From contig JAJAYZ010000061.1 of the NCBI GenBank assembly GCA_027118455.1, positions 1 through 47,761 of the forward strand: DNA of 47,761 bases. Reading direction: 5' to 3'. The notes beneath the pieces were generated by a model. It did not search any database. It was not told the origin of the DNA and saw nothing but the letters and a program-made list of their open reading frames with translations. The stretch comes from Actinomycetes bacterium. GTDB lineage: Bacteria; Actinomycetota; Actinomycetes; JAHEKZ01. Numbering within the stretch: the first letter of the stretch is position 1; the number at the start of each line of letters is the position of its first letter. Of this stretch, positions 43,330 to 47,761 are shown in pieces. The translations under genes and the position numbers were made by a program.

Positions 43330-44097
43330 GTGCCCGCCGAACGTGAAACTGACGCAACCGTGACCCTGACCCGAGAGAGACTCACCTTCATGCCGAGCCT
43401 GCGCTTACTCCCCGACCTCGAAGAGTCGATCCGCCAGATTCCCGGAGTCCGGGCCGTCAGCGTCGTGACCGACGCACACGCGCAGCCGACCGAGGTTCAC
43501 GTACTGGCCGCTCCAGGCAAACCCGCCAAACAGGTGGTCCGCGACGTGCAGTCGCTGGCAATGGCACAGTTCGACATCGACCTCGACCACCGGATCGTCA
43601 GCGTTGTTCAGATCGAGGACGAGGCGTCACCCGCCAGTGATTCACCCACCGAGATCGACCTCTCTACCCCAGGTTCTGCCCCTGGTTCTGCCCCAGCTGA
43701 AGAGATCCTCGAGGAGATCGAGGCACACGCGCGTCCGATGATCAGCGAAATCGGGGTTCGCAGTACCGGGACCGAGATCGAGGTCGAAGTGCGGCTCGAG
43801 CTCGATGGCGACACCTTCGTCGGCATCGAGAGAGGTGCTGCTGCCGCCAGTGCCCGCCCGCGTCTGGTCGCGTCAGCCACCCTGAGCGCGCTCGACGAGC
43901 TACTCGGCCTGCCGGCCGCTGTGGAGAGTTCGGCCGTCGTCGACACCGGCACCCACGCGGTAGCTCTCGTGGTCATCACCTTGTCGGTCCCGAGGCTGGG
44001 CGCCCAGTCGTTGGCCGGCAGCGCGGTGATTCGGGGAGACGAGACCGACGCGGTAGCCAGAGCAGTGCTGGCCGCCGTCAACCGCCGATTGGGCTGA
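43330..44097 (+). CDS. Hypothetical protein with N-terminal conserved domain (255 aa)
   Basis: GTG 43330 directly follows the upstream stop; an internal ATG at 43391 (MPSLRLLPDLEESIRQIPG) is the other candidate. The first half has mixed alpha/beta text (VRAVSVVTDAHAQPTEVHVL, SLAMAQFDIDLDHRIVSV), then an acidic linker, then a related second half (VRSTGTEIEVEVRLELDGDT, and SATLSALDELLGLP). The two halves may be related domains. It occurs next to the bL37 and SigR region in this genome. No function known. Confidence 0.75.
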   Translation: MPAERETDATVTLTRERLTFMPSLRLLPDLEESIRQIPGVRAVSVVTDAHAQPTEVHVLAAPGKPAKQVVRDVQSLAMAQFDIDLDHRIVSVVQIEDEASPASDSPTEIDLSTPGSAPGSAPAEEILEEIEAHARPMISEIGVRSTGTEIEVEVRLELDGDTFVGIERGAAAASARPRLVASATLSALDELLGLPAAVESSAVVDTGTHAVALVVITLSVPRLGAQSLAGSAVIRGDETDAVARAVLAAVNRRLG

Positions 44098-44168
44098 CGC
44101 CGAAGCGGTATGGGACTATGTCGGGTGCCGCGATCGCGGTACCCCATGAGCCAGCAGCAGGAGTCACG

Positions 44169-44243
44169 ATGAGCAAGCGCGCCCGCAAGCGTCGCGACCG
44201 CAAGAAGAAGAAGGCCAACCACGGCAACCGTCCAACGGCCTGA
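44169..44243 (+). CDS. Ribosomal protein bL37 (24 aa)
   Basis: A 24-residue very basic peptide beginning MSKRARKRRDRKKKK and ending NHGNRPTA. This fits the actinobacterial 50S protein bL37 (AURKAIP1/COX24-like). AGGAG is six bases upstream of the ATG, and TGA follows. It is too short for many gene finders. Confidence 0.85.
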   Translation: MSKRARKRRDRKKKKANHGNRPTA

Positions 44244-44263
44244 GGCTGGCGAATCGGCCGGCT
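44244..44263. terminator. Weak hairpin between bL37 and rsrA
   Basis: GGCTGGC (44244-44250) pairs with GCCGGCT (44257-44263), including G-T pairs, with loop gaatcg. It lies just after the bL37 stop between convergent genes. Confidence 0.35.
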
Positions 44264-44281
44264 AAGCAAAGCTCCACATCG

Positions 44282-44566
44282 CTAGTCGCGACGGAACTTG
44301 ACGGTCATCTCTGTTCTGACAATCTCAAGGCGAGAGACGATCGAGGCCCGCAACGCGTCTGGTGCCGTCTCACAGCAACTTCGGGCGATCAACGCCTTCA
44401 CTTCCTTCTCGATCCCGTACTCGCGCAGACACGGTGAACATTCGTCGAGGTGGCTGCGGATCTTGTCGATCACCTCTGCGCTGAGTTCACCGTCGAGATA
44501 GAGGTAGACCGCCTCCACCACGTCACCGCAGTCGAGGTCGTGGCCCATGGCGTCGTCGGGGCTCAT
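44282..44566 (-). CDS. rsrA: Mycothiol-system anti-sigma factor RsrA
   Basis: A 94-residue zinc-binding anti-sigma factor. The ZAS motif is H39-x3-C43-x2-C46 (HLDECSPC) with a further Cys at 13. Under thiol oxidation a disulfide forms, zinc is lost and SigR is released. It overlaps sigR by 4 bp (ATGA), the usual arrangement. Two adjacent Cys (64, 65) lie in the C-terminal half. Confidence 0.93.
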   Translation of the reverse strand: MSPDDAMGHDLDCGDVVEAVYLYLDGELSAEVIDKIRSHLDECSPCLREYGIEKEVKALIARSCCETAPDALRASIVSRLEIVRTEMTVKFRRD

Positions 44567-45213
44567 GACGCGTCACCGCCACCGGCTGCCGGAGCGAAGC
44601 CCCGGTCTTTCGCGTACTCCTCGAGCATGCCCCGTAGTTGGCGACGACCGCGATGCAGACGCGACATGACTGTTCCCACAGGCGTATCCATGATCTCGGC
44701 GATCTCCTTGTAGGCGAACCCTTCGACGTCGGCCAGATAGACGGCCATCCGAAAGTCCTCGGACAGGGACGCGAGCGCGTCCTTCACGTCAGAGTCAGGC
44801 AGCCGGTCGAGTGCCTCAACCTCCGCCGATCGCAGACCAGTGGAGGTATGTGACTCAGCACGCGCCAACTGCCAGTCTTCGATCTCGTCGGCACCGCTTT
44901 GTTGCGGCTCACGCTGCTTCTTGCGGTACGTGTTGATGAACGTGTTCGTGAGGATTCGGTAGAGCCATGCCTTCAGGTTGGTGCCGTCCTTGTACTGGTG
45001 GAAGGCGGCAAAAGCCTTGGCATAGGTCTCTTGCACTAGGTCTTCGGCGTCACTGGCGTTGCGCGTCATGCGCAAAGCCGCGCCATAGAGCTGGTCGAGG
45101 AACGGCAGCGCGTCACGCTCAAATCGTGCGTGGCGTTCGTCGAGAGATTCCGTGGGTGCTTCGTCCTGGCTCATTGGACGTAAGGGTAGCGCGGGTGCAG
45201 TGGCCACGGTCAT
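44563..45213 (-). CDS. sigR: ECF sigma factor SigR/SigH
   Basis: A 216-residue ECF sigma factor. Region 2: [20 protein letters not shown] and [21 protein letters not shown]; region 4: [20 protein letters not shown] and [20 protein letters not shown]. It controls the thiol-stress regulon (thioredoxin, mycothiol). The ATG at 45213 would start about at the transcription start of the autoregulatory promoter at 45223-45250, a leaderless message. An internal ATG at 45174 ([10 protein letters not shown]) gives the shorter form; streptomycetes make both a long, unstable form and a short form. Confidence 0.93.
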   Translation of the reverse strand: MTVATAPALPLRPMSQDEAPTESLDERHARFERDALPFLDQLYGAALRMTRNASDAEDLVQETYAKAFAAFHQYKDGTNLKAWLYRILTNTFINTYRKKQREPQQSGADEIEDWQLARAESHTSTGLRSAEVEALDRLPDSDVKDALASLSEDFRMAVYLADVEGFAYKEIAEIMDTPVGTVMSRLHRGRRQLRGMLEEYAKDRGFAPAAGGGDAS

Positions 45214-45222
45214 GTCACGCAC

Positions 45223-45250
45223 AACGCCATGGCGGTCACCGAAGATTCCC
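45223..45250 (-). promoter_or_regulatory. SigR-dependent autoregulatory promoter
   Basis: Read on the minus strand: GGGAAT, 18 bases, CGTT, an exact match to the SigR/SigH consensus (GGGAAT-N18-CGTT). The -35 lies within the last codons of the hydrolase gene. The likely start is near 45213-45215, at an in-frame ATG. Confidence 0.85.
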
Positions 45251-45904
45251 CCTCACGACGGCGAGGGCCCAGCGACGGACGCCAATCGTGATGATCTCGT
45301 GGGCCTCAGCCAGCGTGATGGGGCCGCTCTTAACGACATTTAGGGCATGGTCTGCGCCGGGGATCGGCAGAACTGACAAGCCAGAGGAGCCCGCTCCGGA
45401 CTGAACGACATAATTGGGACCCCCGAATGCGTCGCGGTCACCCTGGACGACAAGCACTGGTAGCGCGGGTATCTCGGCGAATCGGGAGCCTCCAGGACGT
45501 CCCGGTGGCTGTAGCGAGAAGGCCAGAGCCAGGACCCCAGAAGCGCCAGCGGCCACGGCGGTACGGCAGGCGACTCGAGCGCCGGCGCTGCGTCCACCGA
45601 CGATGAGCGGCCGTTGGGCGCTCGCAAAGTCGGGCAGCGCATCGCACCACGCGGCGTCGAGCTGTCTCGGTGGACCGGCGACCCGGCGCCCAGCCAGCCG
45701 CCATGGCTGCTCGAAGCGCCCGACCCGAAATCCGGCGGCAGCCATGGCCTTAGCCACAACGACGAGGTCGGCTGATTCGACTCCACCACCCGCGCCATGA
45801 CCGATCGCCAGGTTTGCCACAGTTCGCCCGACTGGCTCATCGACGTACCAGCGGCCCAAGCCGTGGCGCGTATCGACGTCGACGACCTCCGTCACGGTGG
45901 CCAC
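45236..45904 (-). CDS. Alpha/beta hydrolase (Tex30/KANL3-like)
   Basis: A 222-residue hydrolase. [13 protein letters not shown] is the oxyanion region, [13 protein letters not shown] has the nucleophile Ser, [11 protein letters not shown] the Asp and [10 protein letters not shown] the His. GTG 45904 overlaps the end of the SRAP gene by 13 bp. The SigR promoter lies at its 3' end. Confidence 0.88.
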   Translation of the reverse strand: MATVTEVVDVDTRHGLGRWYVDEPVGRTVANLAIGHGAGGGVESADLVVVAKAMAAAGFRVGRFEQPWRLAGRRVAGPPRQLDAAWCDALPDFASAQRPLIVGGRSAGARVACRTAVAAGASGVLALAFSLQPPGRPGGSRFAEIPALPVLVVQGDRDAFGGPNYVVQSGAGSSGLSVLPIPGADHALNVVKSGPITLAEAHEIITIGVRRWALAVVRGNLR

Positions 45905-46695
45905 AGCCCGTTAGTCTCAACCGATCCTGGTACCGCTTCTTCCAGCGGCAGGGGTTCTAAGAGTTCGGGCCCGTTGTTGCGCACGCTGTTCACCCGGACC
46001 GAGACCGGATATGCCGCGAGCGGCGAGCTCTGCGCCGGCACCATCAGCGGCGCAATCTCCTCGCGCTCACCGACAGCCGGGTCTAGCCATCGTTGCCAGT
46101 CAGACTCTGCGATCACCACGGGCATGCGGTCGTGGATGCGCCCAACCGCGTCGGTGGCTGATGTCGTGATGATCGTTGCGGTGAGAAGCCATGCTTCAGG
46201 GTCGTCACTTTCGCGAGACTTGTCGTGCCACCACTCGTAGAGACCGGCCATCGCGAGGCTGCGCCCATCTGCTCGGTGAATGAAGAATGGTTGCTTCACC
46301 GGCTTGCCACGCGAGGTTTGGGGAACGTTCTCACCCGTCGGCGTGTACCACTCGTAGTAACCGTCTGCGGGAAGCAAGCACCTACGCCTCCCGAACGCCC
46401 GGCGAAAGGCTGGCTTGTCGGCGACGGTCTCAGCTCGCGCATTGATCATGCGGGATCCGATTGACGGGTCCTTGGCCCAGGACGGCACCAGACCCCAGCG
46501 AACGACCCGCAACTGGCGCTCTGCCTTCGCACCTTCGGACCCATCTTCGGGCTGCCGGGACACCACCGCATAGACACTCTTGGTCGGCGCGACGTTGTAG
46601 TCAGCGTGCAATGGCTTGTCGACCAGCGACTCATCAACCTCGAACTCTTCGACGAGGGCATCAGGATCCTTGGCCGAGGCGTAGCGACCGCACAT
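45892..46695 (-). CDS. SOS response-associated peptidase (SRAP/YedK-like)
   Basis: A 267-residue SRAP domain that crosslinks to abasic sites in single-stranded DNA. The start at 46695 gives MCGRYAS, so Cys2 becomes the N-terminal catalytic residue after Met removal. Others: YNVAPT, the Glu in YYEWYTP, and the His in IHDRMPVV. Longer upstream starts would hide Cys2. It is divergent from rsgA with 23 bases between. Confidence 0.93.
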   Translation of the reverse strand: MCGRYASAKDPDALVEEFEVDESLVDKPLHADYNVAPTKSVYAVVSRQPEDGSEGAKAERQLRVVRWGLVPSWAKDPSIGSRMINARAETVADKPAFRRAFGRRRCLLPADGYYEWYTPTGENVPQTSRGKPVKQPFFIHRADGRSLAMAGLYEWWHDKSRESDDPEAWLLTATIITTSATDAVGRIHDRMPVVIAESDWQRWLDPAVGEREEIAPLMVPAQSSPLAAYPVSVRVNSVRNNGPELLEPLPLEEAVPGSVETNGLWPP

Positions 46696-46718
46696 GTACT
46701 GCACCCTAGGCTGAGGGA

Positions 46719-47750
46719 GTGAGCCAACGCCACGACCGCCTCGATGAGGACGACGTTCGGGTCAGACCCGGCAAAGGGAAGTCGCGCGCACGCAGCAAGA
46801 TCCGTCCCGAGCACCAGCATGCCTCCGAAGCGTTGGTGACAGCGGTCGACCGTGGCCGCTTCACCGCAGTGCTAGACGATGACCCGGCGCGATTGGTCTA
46901 CGCCGTAAAGGCGCGTGAGATCGGCCGCAAGGGCGTAGTCGTTGGCGACCGCGTCGACCTGGTGGGCGACATCACCGGCGGAGGTGACGCGCTCGCTCGT
47001 ATCGTGCGTCGGCAGCCTCGGATGACCGTTCTGCGTCGATCAGCCGACGACAACGACCCCGTCGAGCGCGTCGTGGTCGCCAACGCTGAGCAGCTGGCAA
47101 TCGTTGTCGCTGCAGCGGATCCAGAGCCCCGACCACGCCTCGTTGACCGTGCACTCATCGCCGCATTGGACGGTGGCCTGAAACCAGCCGTGATCGTCAC
47201 CAAGACCGACCTCGCCAGCGCCGACGCGCTGGTCGAGCGATACTCCCCTCTCGACATCACTGTGCTGACTCGCTCCAAGGGCGACCCACTGGACGCGTTG
47301 CGCGATCTGCTCGAAGGGCGAACGACGGTGTTGCTCGGCCACTCAGGCGTGGGGAAGTCGACACTCGTCAACGCACTCGTCCCGGCTGCGCTGCGAGCAA
47401 CGGGCCTCGTCAATTCGGTTACCGGCCGAGGGCGTCATACCTCGACGTCGGCAGTGGCGTTTCCTCTTAAGCCGCGCGGCTGGGTCGTCGATACCCCAGG
47501 TATCCGATCCTTCGGGCTCGCCCACGTCGACCTCGACCGGTTCATGCGCGCCTTTCCAGACCTCGAGGTTGGCACCCGTGACTGCCCGCGGGGATGCGCT
47601 CACACCGATGCACACTGTGCCCTTGACGCCTTCGTGGCCAACGGCGCCGCCGACCCCACGCGGTTAGCGTCGCTTCGTCGTTTGCTGTCGAGCCGAAGCG
47701 ACACCGGGAATCCCTACCCGACCGACCAGACTGCTTCTGCACCGGAGTGA
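46719..47750 (+). CDS. rsgA: Ribosome small subunit GTPase RsgA
   Basis: A 343-residue circularly permuted GTPase for 30S maturation. OB-fold region about residues 35-110, then G4 TKTD, G1 GHSGVGKSTL, G3 DTPGIRSFG and the zinc knuckle CPRGCAHTDAHC. TAGGCT at 46707-46712 lies six bases before the GTG, so it is probably leaderless. In streptomycetes rsgA also lies beside sigR. Confidence 0.95.
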   Translation: MSQRHDRLDEDDVRVRPGKGKSRARSKIRPEHQHASEALVTAVDRGRFTAVLDDDPARLVYAVKAREIGRKGVVVGDRVDLVGDITGGGDALARIVRRQPRMTVLRRSADDNDPVERVVVANAEQLAIVVAAADPEPRPRLVDRALIAALDGGLKPAVIVTKTDLASADALVERYSPLDITVLTRSKGDPLDALRDLLEGRTTVLLGHSGVGKSTLVNALVPAALRATGLVNSVTGRGRHTSTSAVAFPLKPRGWVVDTPGIRSFGLAHVDLDRFMRAFPDLEVGTRDCPRGCAHTDAHCALDAFVANGAADPTRLASLRRLLSSRSDTGNPYPTDQTASAPE

Positions 47751-47761
47751 CCAACTAGCAC

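Overview
This is a GC-rich, gene-dense piece of an actinobacterial chromosome. The evidence is a WhiB1-type iron-sulfur regulator, a SigR/RsrA redox sigma and anti-sigma pair, the fused 2-oxoglutarate dehydrogenase Kgd, a nickel superoxide dismutase with its own maturation protease, the 24-residue ribosomal protein bL37, and many GTG and TTG starts with 4-bp stop/start overlaps. The gene set resembles the Nocardioidaceae or a neighbouring family, but that placement is an inference and no 16S rRNA gene is present.

Layout. Positions 1-2100 are accessory: two homologous copies of the end of a transposase-like gene plus its downstream flank. Copy 1 is broken and ends in the first ten bases of a duplicated tRNA; copy 2 runs into an intact tRNA-Arg(TCT). 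Next comes a universal stress protein/Acg-type nitroreductase operon with a DosR-like box, then orn, tRNA-His and a wrecked apbE gene. Positions 6500-20984 are mixed housekeeping and catabolic genes: metallophosphoesterase, LLM flavin oxidoreductase, P-loop kinase, YbaK-like deacylase, DUF2236 protein, aldehyde dehydrogenase, DEAD-box helicase, phenylalanine hydroxylase, oligopeptidase B, P1 peptidase, subtilase and a short-chain dehydrogenase. Positions 21111-24993 carry kgd and a small DUF6104-like gene. A PadR regulator with a decayed membrane-protein partner follows.

Positions 26285-30628 are a tightly coupled four-gene operon: DUF6421-like protein, short-chain dehydrogenase, threonine aldolase and YbaK-like protein. 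Then come malic enzyme, divergent sodX and sodN, an SSAT-like acetyltransferase, a lipid kinase, whiB1, a GlxA-type regulator, a thioesterase, pilT, a biotin-carrier-like protein and a dead TauE/SafE gene. At 39621-42346 are two overlapping membrane HD-domain genes; the upstream one is a canonical HD-GYP phosphodiesterase and the downstream one has lost the GYP signature. Their upstream region carries a 25-bp inverted repeat (24 of 25 matching) flanking 197 bp. This looks like an invertible promoter segment or a small mobile element and is the most interesting feature here. The window ends with bL37, the rsrA-sigR locus with a textbook SigR autoregulatory promoter, a hydrolase, an SRAP protein and rsgA.

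Functional themes are redox and oxygen stress (SigR/RsrA, sodN, WhiB1, Usp/Acg), central carbon metabolism (kgd, malic enzyme), proteolysis and cyclic-di-GMP turnover. At least four genes are visibly decaying: the transposase copy 1, apbE, the PadR partner and tauE.
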